Of a DNA stretch of 29,856 nucleotides, positions 1 through 9,302 are shown one piece after another. Position numbers and translations under genes: made by a program. How positions within the stretch are numbered: position 1 is the stretch's first letter; each line of letters starts with the position of its first letter. Under the pieces are notes generated by a model. It saw nothing but the letters and a program-made list of their open reading frames with translations, did not search any database and was not told the DNA's origin. Source of the stretch: Zygophlyctis sp. KS116 (Eukaryota > Chytridiomycota); contig BAAFSQ010000111.1 in assembly GCA_054661495.1 (NCBI GenBank), positions 1 to 29,856 of the forward strand. The letters run 5' to 3'.

Positions 1-60
1 ATAGTCTATAAGTCTATAAGTAGTAAAAGTAATTTAGTGGTTAGGAACAGAGTTGTGAAA

Positions 61-1530
61 ATGAATGAAAGTTTCTTGATTTCTTCACATAATGACTATC
101 TCTCTTCTCAACTCTTACAAATTGCATCAAGAACAGTTCCATGTACTTTTCTAGACTTATACTAGGGGAAGGATACGAAAGAGCATCTTTACTCTCTGAG
201 AATGAACGGATTTTGATTAGAAACTTTGAACAATCCAATGCAATTAATGGAAATATTATTCAAGTGTTTTTCAGACTTTTGCAAAAGTTGAATAGAATTG
301 ATACTTGTCAACAATTGCTCGTTTGGTTGAATAATTTACTGGAAAATTCTGAAAACTTTTGTGCAATTGTTTTCGAGTCGAGTAATGATAAAAACTTGCC
401 ATTTACTGTCCTATTCAATTTACTCTCAAAAGAGGATGATTTGACTCAAGTTTTGGCTGCAAAAATATCTGCAGGATTGTTATTAAACTGGAAAGGAGAT
501 GTAGATTTAACTCCTTTATTGAATTGGTGTACAAATAATTTACGTAATAGTAATCCTCAAATTGTGGATTTGGTAATTCAATTTATACAGATATTGTTGT
601 GGGTTCCAAGTAGAAAAATTCTGATTTATCAGAGTATTGGGTTGATGTCTTTGTATTTTACAATTTATAAATTATAGAATAATTGAGACTTTAATCAAGG
701 CTAATTCTCAAATGCAGTATCAGATTATCTATATATTTTGGTTATTAAGTTTTGAACAAGATATTAGTGGTTTGTTTGATAGGTATAAAGTTTTAATGTC
801 TAAATTAATAGACAATATAATCTTACACCAATTTTAATTGATATTGCACAGAATTCTATAAAGGAAAAGGTGGTTAGAGTTATTGCGAGTACTTTCAAGG
901 TACTAAACTAGAGATTTTTTAAAATATTTAGAATATGATTGTAAAGGCTCCTTCAATGACGGTAGTCTCATTGTTGAGTCATAATGTATATTCTTTAGTA
1001 GAGAACCTTCTAGTCAAGAAATGGAGTGATACAGAAATAGCAGAGGATTTAGAGTTTATAAAGGAAGAGTTGGGGAAAAGTTTGGCTAATTTGACGTATT
1101 TAAATTGTATTTTAAAGAATTAGGACTTTTGATGTGTATGAAGCAGAAGTTGGTTCAGGGAATTTAGAATGGTCACCTCCGCATTTATCTGATAATTTTT
1201 GGAAGTCTAATGCTTCAAGACTGAATGAGAATGAATATGATTTGCTAAGGTAAGAGTGTTTAAAGTTTACTTTAAAGAAAATTAACAAAAATTCTCTTGG
1301 AATCAAAAAATCCAAAAATATTGGCTGTTGCTGCTAGTGATGTGGGTCAATATGTCAAGTTTTGTCCTCTAGGGAAAAAGTAAAAGTTTTTATATACTGA
1401 ATATAGGTATTTGCAATTAGTCGGAGGAAAGACGGCTGTTATGCAGCTTATGACGCATGAAAATGCAGACGTTCGCTATCATGCTCTAATAGCTGTGCAA
1501 AAATGCATGACAAATGCTTGGGAATTTTAA
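61..1530 (+). CDS. VMA13: V-type proton ATPase subunit H (VMA13/ATP6V1H), 8 exons, complete
   Basis: Regulatory subunit H of the V1 sector of the vacuolar H+-ATPase, which couples V1 and V0 and silences free V1. Joining exons across seven introns (143-165, 653-677, 783-811, 900-931, 1096-1123, 1250-1277, 1380-1406; 23-32 nt) gives 425 residues from ATG 61 to TAA 1530, somewhat shorter than the roughly 480 usual for the family. The protein is a run of helical repeats. Diagnostic stretches are the N-terminal SRTVPWEGYERAS, the C-terminal [21 protein letters not shown], then [19 protein letters not shown] and the ending [11 protein letters not shown], which match the conserved 'DVGEYVR..PRGK', 'GGK..VM' and 'VRY.ALLAVQK.M...WE' blocks. 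Only 30 bp separate its stop from that of the convergent NUF2. Confidence 0.93.
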
Positions 1531-1560
1531 AGCTTGAAAATATATTTACAAAAATTAGCT

Positions 1561-2908
1561 TTAAAACATTGTTTTATCCATTGCTTTTTTGAGATTAAGT
1601 TGGTAGTTTTCAAGCGCAGATTTTAGATTATCAGAGTCTTGAGTTAGTAGAGACACTTCACTCTCTAGTTGCTTATTTAGATCTAGCATCTATTTTTGTT
1701 TAATTTTTAGAAAATACCTTTTTTTCAATTTGCAAACTAAGCTTATCATTTTCTTCCACCTTTTTCAAAGTCTCTTGACTTTCTTTCGTAGCGATTTCAT
1801 AGTCCTTTTTCAACTGATTCAACTTGTTCTCATTTATAGATTGTTTAGACTCTTGATGCTTGGATAATCTGTCGAGTTTTTCAGTAGAATTTGCCAATTG
1901 CCTTTTTGCCAATCCTTCTCTAATTTCTAAATCCTTAATTTCTTGTTTTTTAGAGTCTAAAACATCCTTTTCTCCTTCATATTTCTTTAGTATATCAAGA
2001 GACTTTTGTTTTGCACCTTGAACCACTTGTAAACTTTCAATACAAGTTTTCAAATCTTGTTCAACAGATGCCATAACTCCCATTCTTGAAATTATTTCTC
2101 TAGATTTCTTTTCTGACTGCTGTAGAGTACTTTTATCTTCCTTTAAAGAAGTATGCATATCTTTTATAGCCATTTTTAATTTGTCCGGATTTCGAACAAT
2201 TTTAGAAGATAACCTTGAACAATCTTGTTTTAGATTATTTAGTAAAAATTGTGTATTTTTAACTTTTTCCATTAATTCCCTTTCATGCAACAAGAGTCCT
2301 TCATTTTCAGATTCCAATTTCGAGGTATTTTTTTTCAATTCACGATTTTCTGATCCAATTTTTATTGTAAAATTTCTAATTTCCTGAACTTTTTCTTCTT
2401 CTTCCTTCAATTTCCCTTTAATCTGTGAAATTTTTTCCAATATTGTAGATTTTTTTTGAGATAAATTATCCTTGAGTCCTAAAAATTCTTCACCTCTTGC
2501 AGCACAATTTTGAAACAATTGTAATTTTTCCTGTCTAAATTTAGAAAAATTAATTAGTCCAGAGAGAATATAGACTAATCTTTTCCTGTCTGGATTTAAA
2601 AATTCATTAAAATTAAAATCTAGAATTCCAACTTCTCCCAATAATTTGAAAACTTTTCTATAAAAAGACATTAAATATAGCGATTCTGAATGTAAATTAG
2701 GAGCTTCCAATTCCTGTAAAATATCAAAATTCAATTCAAACGATTCAATAGAAATTCCCAATAATTGATTCAAGAAATTAGCAAAAATCCTTAGCGTAGT
2801 TGTCAGAGTTGGTTTAACCAATTCTTCCCTAGAGACTGGAATTTCCAAGTCACACATGTCCTTGATTAGAACAGCCAGTTCAAGAATAGGAAACGAATGT
2901 TCTTCCAT
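1561..2908 (-). CDS. NUF2: Kinetochore protein Nuf2, 2 exons, complete
   Basis: Subunit of the Ndc80 kinetochore complex, which binds spindle microtubules. Exon 1 is 2908-1718 and exon 2 is 1689-1561, with a 28-nt intron at 1690-1717; the joined product is 439 residues, typical for Nuf2 (about 450). The N-terminal ~150 residues look like the Nuf2 calponin-homology fold: SFPILELAVLIKDM near the start, EELVKPT, and the hallmark NPDRKRLVYILSGLINFSKF around residues 105-125. The rest is a long, charged coiled coil, as expected for the Ndc80-Nuf2 rod. The ATG at 2908 begins MEEHSFP, matching the conserved 'SFP' start. Without the intron the protein would stop after 402 residues; splicing adds a further 42-residue coiled-coil tail. 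Confidence 0.92.
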
Positions 2909-3052
2909 TGATTTTCGGACAAATTTCGGACAAAAACTTTAAAACACGAACCTCAAACCTAGGGCTATTAAGACTATCTAGGGTGTGCACTATATGTTAT
3001 AGACTTGTTTATAGACTTGTTAATTTTAATATTCTGGGAGTATCTTTACAGA
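2909..3052 (-). promoter_or_regulatory. NUF2 upstream region with a tandem 11-bp motif
   Basis: These 144 bp lie between the NUF2 start and the PTPS stop and must hold both the NUF2 promoter and the PTPS 3' end. A tandem copy of an 11-bp unit (read on this strand as AACAAGTCTAT) sits at about 2998-3020, around 90-110 bp upstream of the NUF2 ATG. The core AAGTCTATAA also occurs at about 10-19, shortly before the V-ATPase H start. A regulatory role is inference. Confidence 0.3.
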
Positions 3053-3489
3053 CTATTCCCCTCTGTACGCTGCAGAATTATTTTCAGTCTCTTCAATCCT
3101 AATTTCATAGAGTAAATTTGGATGGGGAAGTGATTTAATCAGCTCCTTCCAAATATAAACTGTGAGATTTTCTACAGTGCTAACAATTTTAAATATAAAA
3201 ATTACCTAGGAATTTTTTTAAAATATTCTACATCTAAATCAAGATTAGCATGATCTAATTTTATAATAACATTTCCTAAAATGTCCTTTAGCAGTGATAA
3301 ATTCATAATCATTCCAGTTTCTGGATCAATTTCTCCTTTTAGAGTTACAAATGTTTTATAATTATGTCCATGAAAATTCTCATGATTACATTTTCCATAA
3401 ATGGTTTTATTTTCCTCCCGTGTCTTAAATGGGGAGTCTAGTCTATGAGCAGAAGAAAAGTGAACGGTGCGCGTAATGTATCCAATCAT
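3053..3489 (-). CDS. 6-pyruvoyl-tetrahydropterin synthase (PTPS), 2 exons, complete
   Basis: Converts 7,8-dihydroneopterin triphosphate to 6-pyruvoyl-tetrahydropterin, the second step of tetrahydrobiopterin synthesis. Exon 1 is 3489-3206 and exon 2 is 3179-3053, with a 26-nt intron at 3180-3205; the product is 136 residues, normal for this family. Zinc ligands are His15 (FSSAHRL) plus His40 and His42 (FHGHNY). The catalytic Cys34 lies in YGKCNHENFHGHNY. Further conserved blocks are GEIDPETGMIMNL, LDHANLDLD, and the end EETENNSAAYRGE, matching the 'ETDNN...YKGE' end of animal-type PTPS. The ATG at 3489 is chosen because it aligns with the family start; the in-frame codons above it lack an ATG. 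BBS2 ends 31 bp upstream. Confidence 0.93.
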
Positions 3490-3520
3490 ACCACAACCCT
3501 TCAACTGTGATTTTAGGTTT

Positions 3521-5178
3521 TCAGTTGAACTCCTTCTTTAGGGTTTTATAGATTTGAGAATTTAGGGTTAATAGATTTTCCCATTGACGACTTGAAAGCG
3601 CATTTTTAGACTTTAAAATATTAGTCCTTAATTCATCTTCAACTTTTAGAAGTTCAGTTTCTAAAGTTGGATAATCACTTGATAATTTTTCCAAAAAAAG
3701 TCTAGTAAATTCTACAGATCCATACAATTTAATCTATTTTTAAGTTTATAAAAAATACTTTTTTAGACAAGATTTCAATCGCAAAATTGAAATCTTGTTT
3801 TAATGTCCAAACAAGTACAGAATTCATGGAATTTTCTAAAGGAATTGAAATGAAATTCTTTTTTATCCACAAGAGAATCTATAATTTATAAATAAAAACA
3901 TACATTAAAATCATTGAGGATGCAAGTTGCTGATAAAGGGGGTAATTGGCTAGAATTTGATATTAAGCACTGATTAAATTTAGGAATACTGATTTTGGTT
4001 CTATATATTTCAGGTTTTTGATAAAAGTCATAGAGTGCTGTTAATTGTATTTCTCCTTGTCTATTCCAAATCAAGTTTAGAGGGATTTGAAATTCTGTTC
4101 CTTTAGCAAATATAAAACACGGTTCTAACAATATTGTAGACTCTACAAGGATTTTCCTAACTAATAGATTAAAAGTAAGCTCTAGAATGACTTTATAGTC
4201 TTTAGTCAAGATTATCCTTTCTTTAAGAACTAGAGGAGACTCTAATTCTCTTTCTAAAGGATCAAGTTCAAGTGCAGAATTTAGAGATGATTTCTTGATG
4301 GTGTCATCTTTTATAGATATTTTCTTGATGGCATCTTCTTTAAGAGATTTAGGATTACGAGCATTTTTCAAATTTTCTACGGCTCTTTCAGATAACTTTA
4401 TATCAGATGAAATCTCTGAAATTTCTTGATCACCAAACAAGACAAGAATTTTAGATTCCCTTGTACAAAAAACGTCCAAAATCTCTTTTGAGAATTTTAT
4501 AGAATCTACTAAATCTCCATTTTCTTCCTTTGCAATGACAAGTCTATTTCCACCTTGTACTAGATAAATCAACCCCTTGAAATATCTTGAAAGAGTAATA
4601 TTTGTAAATTGTTTCGTCCAAACCCTTTGATTTTTCTCATAAATCCCCAGGTAATCTCTAGTAACCACTATAAATTTCCATCCTTTAATTCCAATCAACC
4701 ATTGAGGAATCTGCGTCAAACATAATTCACCAACAACTAAATCTCGTTGGTAAAACCGCACATCACAGTCCTGACCACAAACCAGAAAGTATTTCCCATC
4801 AAGCCCTAAAAAAGATGTTGGAATCCCCCCAGCTACAGTCCAGAACCTGTTCCGCCCTTTAGAGTCAAAGACTACGATTTCTAAACCTAGACTAACTAGA
4901 ATCAGCTTTTTACTGAGTTGAAAAGTCTGAATTTCATCTTCTAATTCTAGGGTCAATTCAAGGTTAAAAGAATGTAAATCCCAAAGCTTTAGGGTCTTTT
5001 GCACTGAAAGAGAAAGAAAATTGTTTGAAAGAGTAAAATGACTTATATTTTCTAAGCTTTCCACCTGTTTTTTGAGTTTTTCCATCCCTTTAACACTAGG
5101 AGTAATCCATAGTCTTGAATTTTTGAGAAATACTGCAATGTTTTCTTTAGAGTCTAACTGATGCAAGACTCCAATCAT
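3521..5178 (-). CDS. BBS2: BBS2-like BBSome subunit (beta-propeller protein), 3 exons
   Basis: Probable BBS2, a core subunit of the BBSome that moves membrane cargo in cilia. Exons are 5178-3904, 3878-3759 and 3733-3521, joined across two 25-nt introns, giving 535 residues (animal BBS2 is about 720). The N-terminal half is propeller-like. The stretch FWTVAGG, then DGKYFLVCGQDCDVRFYQ, VVGEL and GIYEKNQRVW follows BBS2's 'FWTV.GD', 'DGKKELLVGSEDFDIRVFK', 'IVAEM' and 'GVYDK..RYW' in order. The C-terminal part carries LLWIKKNF (BBS2 'VVVWLGQNF') and a helical tail ending NSQIYKTLKKEF (BBS2 'LNRDLLNGYK'). The middle is shorter and diverged. An unrelated WD-type protein is the alternative, but the ordered matches favour BBS2. 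Confidence 0.75.
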
Positions 5179-5234
5179 AAAGGTGATTTATTTTCTCTAA
5201 TTTCTACAGTCATAAATTCCGAACAACAAGAGAA
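5179..5234. promoter_or_regulatory. 56-bp divergent BBS2/FZO1 promoter region
   Basis: Only 56 bp separate the ATG of the BBS2-like gene (minus strand) from the ATG of the mitofusin gene (plus strand). Both promoters and both 5' leaders must fit here or overlap the neighbouring coding sequence. No clear TATA box is visible; the stretch is T-rich on the plus strand at 5188-5204. Confidence 0.5.
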
Positions 5235-7118
5235 ATGGTGGAGAAACTCTTGTCTATAATTGACAAGACGATTTCTCTCTTAAACTCAAAAAACTCTCTG
5301 CAAGTGTTGGAATCAGATAAAACATGCAAACATTTACTAAATATCTCTTACAGACTAGAAAACTCCAAAAAATGTAGTCTAATGATTGTTGGAGATTTAA
5401 ATTCTGGAAAATCTACTCTAGTTAATGCTCTATCAAGAGAAAAAATAGTTCCAATGGATCAACAGCCGTGTACTTGTTTATTTATGGAATTATCAGCTTC
5501 ACTTTCCAAGGAAATTCATCTCTTGGATTCTCTATTGAAATATTCTTCAAATGATTCTAGCACTTTTACGAAATTTGAATTGGAAGAATTACAACGGTTG
5601 AATTCTACATTCACTCAAGAATCATTTTTAAAAGTTCTTCATTCAGATTTGAAGGGGATTTTCTTAAAATTACAAGATATTTCAATTATTGATTCTCCGG
5701 GACTAAACATAGATTCGTGGACAACAATGAAATTAGTACAAAAACATCAGGAAATTGATGTATTGGTTTATGTAATTTCTGCAGAAAATCATTTGACACA
5801 GTCTGGAAAGGAATTTTTGGAAATGGCAGTCAAGGAAAAATTACATATATTCATCATTATCAATAGATTTGATCAAATATCTCAAAAGGAAAAGTGTAAA
5901 TCTGAAATTCTTAAACAGATTCAAGAAGTTTTGCCAAATACTTTCTCAATAGGACAGGAACTGATACATTTTATAAGCGCAAAAGAATTTTTAGATCAAA
6001 ATTCATGTAATTCTAAAGATTCGAGTGATTTAAGCAATTTTAGGAAAATGGAAGAAAGTCTTGTAGATTTTCTGAAAAAAAGAAATCTATCTAAATTATT
6101 ACCTGCAAAAACATTTCTTCAAAATGTCTACAAGGATTCAAAAACTAGGATTAATCAAAAAATTACAAATTTACAAAATCAAAAAGAGGAATTAACAATA
6201 GAAATCAATCAAAATCATCCAACATATATAAAAATGGTTCTATTAAAGTCACAGTTTTTGGATAATGTCGATTCTAAAATTGAAGAAATTGCAAAATCTG
6301 TTCAAATTTATTCAAAAAATTCAATGAATGAACTGTTACAAGATTTCGAATTACTTTTTGAATCTGTAGAATTTGAAGGGATCGTCTATACTTGGTATTA
6401 TGCAAATAGGTTGTGTAGATTATCCGGACTCTTGTCAAGGAAACGTATCAAACATTGCCTTTTATATGCTAAACAAGAGTCTATCAAATATATTGAACCT
6501 CTGTATTCTTCTGTACAGATAATAATCCCAGATATAACAATTGATATGGATCTGGTGGTGATTGATGAAACGCTTACAAATGATGATATAATTATTCCAC
6601 AAATTGATTTAAGCTACTATGATGTACTTGCTTTGGATCGGATGGGATCTATATTTCTTCCTCTAGTTGGTGTCTTCAGTTCTGGCCTTTATACTTTGAA
6701 TCACACCATCAAGAATTCTTTCATTTATCATGGGTCTATAGGAGGCATGAAATCAATAGCAGCTTCTATTTCTATCGCTGGCGCGGGAGTTTTGTTATTT
6801 ATAGCATTTTATGATATAAAGGGAAGGCTGCAAAGGAAGATTAAGGAAAAAATATCGGTAGAGTATGGTCAGTCACGATTTATTGAAGATTCTGCTGAAG
6901 ACGTTGCAATGAAAACTAGAAAAGTCTTACGTTCATCTCTATGGGCACTCCAATCGCAATATACCACATGTTATGCTAAAAACTCGACGCTATTGGAATC
7001 TTTGAAGCATAAACATACTCTGGTTCAAAAAAATTTAGATGTATGCATGGAAATTTTAAATCAAGTAACTGCTTTGGAAAGGAGTCTGGAAGATGTAATT
7101 CTTGATCTTGAATTTTAA
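5235..7118 (+). CDS. FZO1: Mitofusin/Fzo1-type outer-membrane dynamin GTPase, intronless, complete
   Basis: Dynamin-family GTPase expected to drive fusion of mitochondrial outer membranes. It has 627 residues without an intron, shorter than mitofusins (about 740) and yeast Fzo1 (about 855). The GTPase domain shows the P-loop GDLNSGKST (residues 53-61), PMDQQPCT with the G2 threonine (73-80), DSPGL (G3, 153-157) and NRFD (G4, 210-213). 'DQQPCT' is characteristic of the Fzo1/mitofusin branch. Two hydrophobic segments near residues 472-490 and 503-521, split by a short loop, form the expected membrane hairpin, followed by a ~100-residue C-terminal coiled coil (HR2-like). Its last 44 codons lie inside the 599-bp repeat and recur at 9171-9302. 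The gene converges on the IFT172 end. Confidence 0.87.
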   Translation: MVEKLLSIIDKTISLLNSKNSLQVLESDKTCKHLLNISYRLENSKKCSLMIVGDLNSGKSTLVNALSREKIVPMDQQPCTCLFMELSASLSKEIHLLDSLLKYSSNDSSTFTKFELEELQRLNSTFTQESFLKVLHSDLKGIFLKLQDISIIDSPGLNIDSWTTMKLVQKHQEIDVLVYVISAENHLTQSGKEFLEMAVKEKLHIFIIINRFDQISQKEKCKSEILKQIQEVLPNTFSIGQELIHFISAKEFLDQNSCNSKDSSDLSNFRKMEESLVDFLKKRNLSKLLPAKTFLQNVYKDSKTRINQKITNLQNQKEELTIEINQNHPTYIKMVLLKSQFLDNVDSKIEEIAKSVQIYSKNSMNELLQDFELLFESVEFEGIVYTWYYANRLCRLSGLLSRKRIKHCLLYAKQESIKYIEPLYSSVQIIIPDITIDMDLVVIDETLTNDDIIIPQIDLSYYDVLALDRMGSIFLPLVGVFSSGLYTLNHTIKNSFIYHGSIGGMKSIAASISIAGAGVLLFIAFYDIKGRLQRKIKEKISVEYGQSRFIEDSAEDVAMKTRKVLRSSLWALQSQYTTCYAKNSTLLESLKHKHTLVQKNLDVCMEILNQVTALERSLEDVILDLEF

Positions 7119-7585
7119 ATATTTGTACGTAACAAAAGAATTATTTATTGAAATAAATAGGATTTTGTGCGCTATTACACATTGGGCATTCTTTCTCACT
7201 CAAAACATATTTGTTCCAGTCATCCCTATTTGCAGATCCATTACAACAATCGCAAGAAACACTGTTTGCTGAGATTGGATAGCCTATTATAAACTAAAAT
7301 TTATGATTTTTACCTGTCACAATGCAGGGTGGCTCGATTGTCTTGCAATTGATGCATAAAAGCGAGGCGCTATATACCTTTGAGTTGCATTGCATGCATG
7401 TCCTGAGGTCCACTTCTTGATTCAGTTTTTGATCTAAGGACATTTGCAGCACCCAGTCTCGTACTTCCTGGCGATACTTTTCCTAAATATAAATTATAAG
7501 ATGCGTACTGATATATTTTCTTTGGGAAGCACAACGTCAAAAGGTACATCAGTATTTGCAAAATCCGAATTTTCCAAAATCCCTA
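6987..7585 (+). repeat. 599-bp direct repeat, copy 1
   Basis: This stretch is repeated at 9171-9769 in the same orientation, offset by 2184 bp. By eye the copies differ at one base only (7566 versus 9750), which is silent in the IFT172 frame. The repeat holds the last 44 FZO1 codons, the 22-bp convergent spacer and the last ~130 codons of IFT172 with their two short introns. The left boundary is sharp at 6987 and the right one at 7585, where copy 1 departs from the IFT172 sequence. Copy 1 completes FZO1; its IFT172 part is superfluous. Confidence 0.95.
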
Positions 7586-7637
7586 TGGAAAATCCCTTTG
7601 TTAACTCTGGATTTCGTAAAAGATTAATCTTATTCAT
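7141..7637 (-). pseudogene. Duplicated IFT172 C-terminal fragment with a new open start
   Basis: Copy 1 of the repeat contains the C-terminal ~130 codons of IFT172, stop codon at 7143-7141, with both introns kept (7284-7313 and 7483-7508). Beyond the repeat edge the frame stays open for about 17 codons into unique DNA and reaches an ATG at 7637, 23 bp downstream of the CRN stop codon. The spliced frame would encode 146 residues beginning MNKINLLRNPELTKG and then running into [14 protein letters not shown]. It is most simply a by-product of the duplication. An open frame with no damage could also mean it is very young or expressed. Confidence 0.7.
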
Positions 7638-7660
7638 TTTTTATACTAATTAACTGCATA

Positions 7661-9125
7661 TCATTCACAGCTCCGCATTAGGACTTGCACAGTTTCCTTG
7701 ATGTCAGAAGTATATTTCTCCAAGTCATTAATAAAGTTAATTAGGCTAGAATTACGTGAAATTAGCTGATCAACATCTTGCTTCACAATGCTAATATTTT
7801 CCAGGAGATTCCAGTCATTCAAGGACTGTTTTAAAATCTGAAGCTTTTCATTTTGGGACAATTGAATGGTTTGTGCCATCAACCCTGTATAATTAAATTC
7901 ACCATTTCCTGCATAAAACCTTTGCAAAATGTCTGATTTTACATATGAATTCTGACTCTGAATCCGAAAATCAATTATCATTGGTTTATCACCCACTTGA
8001 CCACAATTATCCGGATTAGATGTAGAGTCTTGAATGCATAAAATTCTAGAGATCAAATCCAGCTGGACAAGTCCTGTAAGATTATATGTATCCAGATCCA
8101 GCTTGGACAGTAATGTAATAGGACACTCGGTAGATGCAAAATACACAGACATTTTAGAACCAGGAAATGGGATCATAATATGTACTTCCGGGCCAAGTCC
8201 AATAGAATACAGCAACTTGTACACAAATATTTCTTTCAAGTCTGGAGGAAATAAACTCTTGATATTCGTTTCTGTAGGACCATTTTGGTGCGTCTTTATG
8301 TAATATCGAGTCTTTTCATATCCGTTGAATACTGTACAGATAAATCCAGTCTGAACACCGTTATTCTTTGGAGAAAATGAAATATGAAACGTTGAATAAT
8401 CATACTGATTACTGCAGTGCCGGGATAAAAAGTACATTTGTGTCACATACTTAATGACGGTAGCATTCCCATCCAGCCATGCAGCTATTTTTTCGAGTAG
8501 AGTTTCAAAAATCCTGAAGCGCTCTTCAGAATTTCGAATATACCCACTTTTTCTCAGATCATGAACTATTTCTAAAGCCTCATGTGCCAATTCTTCACGC
8601 TCTATACCTTTCTTTTTGTGAATATTATTTCCAATTTCCTGAAACTTGTCCCATTTCTTCTCAAGCTCTTTCGGATCAATATATACAAAGCCGGTACCAG
8701 AAGAAGCAACCCAATTTTCGTCATTGTTAAGTCGAAGATTCCTGAATGGACCAGGAATACCGCTCTGAAACTCTGTACTAAAATGTAGTGGAACAGCAAC
8801 AATCAGAGCATCTTTTAATGACATTCCAAGATCCTTCACAGGAGAATCCTCTACTAATGGATATTCCTATGATAAGATTCTAATAAATTACCTTGTGCTC
8901 TTCTAAATTTCTCTTGTCAAATGATTGCTTGTTCTTAAAGACCAAGAGATCACCAGCATCAATAGAAGAGAGTTTATTACTACACTCGGCTTTTACAGCT
9001 TTTCTAAACTGAGCAATAATAGCAGATGGAGGTAGAGTCACATAATCAGCGGTTGTTCCCATGTATGGAAGACCATTAGCAGAGTCATAGAGATGAAACC
9101 AAATCATAACATCAGAATTTGACAT
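7661..9125 (-). CDS. Crinkler (CRN)-type effector-like protein with kinase-like C-terminus, 2 exons, complete
   Basis: Exon 1 is 9125-8892 and exon 2 is 8866-7661, with a 25-nt intron at 8867-8891; the product is 479 residues. The first ~104 residues match the CRN header (ubiquitin-like) domain: a beta start VMIWFHLYDS, TADYVTLPPSAIIAQFRKAVK, SIDAGDLLVFKNKQSFD, and the signature PLVEDSPVKDLGMSLKDALIVAVP (residues ~81-104), as in chytrid CRNs. There is no obvious signal peptide. The C-terminal part has features of a protein- or lipid-kinase-like fold: YYIK (266-269), helix KEIFVYKLL (289-297), DSTSNPDNCG (358-367) and IDF (376-378). That assignment and the substrate are inference. The gene lies between the two 599-bp repeats with only ~45 bp upstream and ~75 bp downstream of unique DNA. 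Confidence 0.8.
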
Positions 9126-9170
9126 TTTAATTTCGCAACAAGCGCCTCACCTAGAATCTACAGCGCAGGA

Positions 9171-9302
9171 ACGCTATTGGAATCTTTGAAGCATAAACAT
9201 ACTCTGGTTCAAAAAAATTTAGATGTATGCATGGAAATTTTAAATCAAGTAACTGCTTTGGAAAGGAGTCTGGAAGATGTAATTCTTGATCTTGAATTTT
9301 AA
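9171..9302 (+). pseudogene. Orphan FZO1 3' fragment
   Basis: The last 44 codons of the mitofusin gene with its TAA at 9300-9302, identical to 6987-7118, but with no GTPase domain upstream. It begins abruptly at the repeat edge, 45 bp upstream of the CRN ATG on the other strand, so the CRN promoter probably overlaps it. Confidence 0.9.

Noticed and set aside
141-677. A separate 178-residue gene inside the V-ATPase H region
   Set aside because: It is exon 2 of VMA13 read through both flanking introns; the family start is at ATG 61.
5235-7118. Bacterial dynamin-like protein from a contaminant or endosymbiont
   Set aside because: The DQQPCT motif and paired membrane segments plus C-terminal coiled coil are Fzo1/mitofusin features, and neighbours are eukaryotic.
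7370-7561. 63-residue minus-strand frame that recurs identically at 9554-9745
   Set aside because: It is the IFT172 tail read in a wrong frame through an unspliced intron; identity comes only from the 599-bp repeat.
7661-9125. Foreign base composition of the CRN gene as proof of recent transfer
   Set aside because: Sampled lines are near 40% GC, similar to parts of IFT172 and CAD, and the gene carries the same ultra-short intron type, so composition gives no support for transfer.
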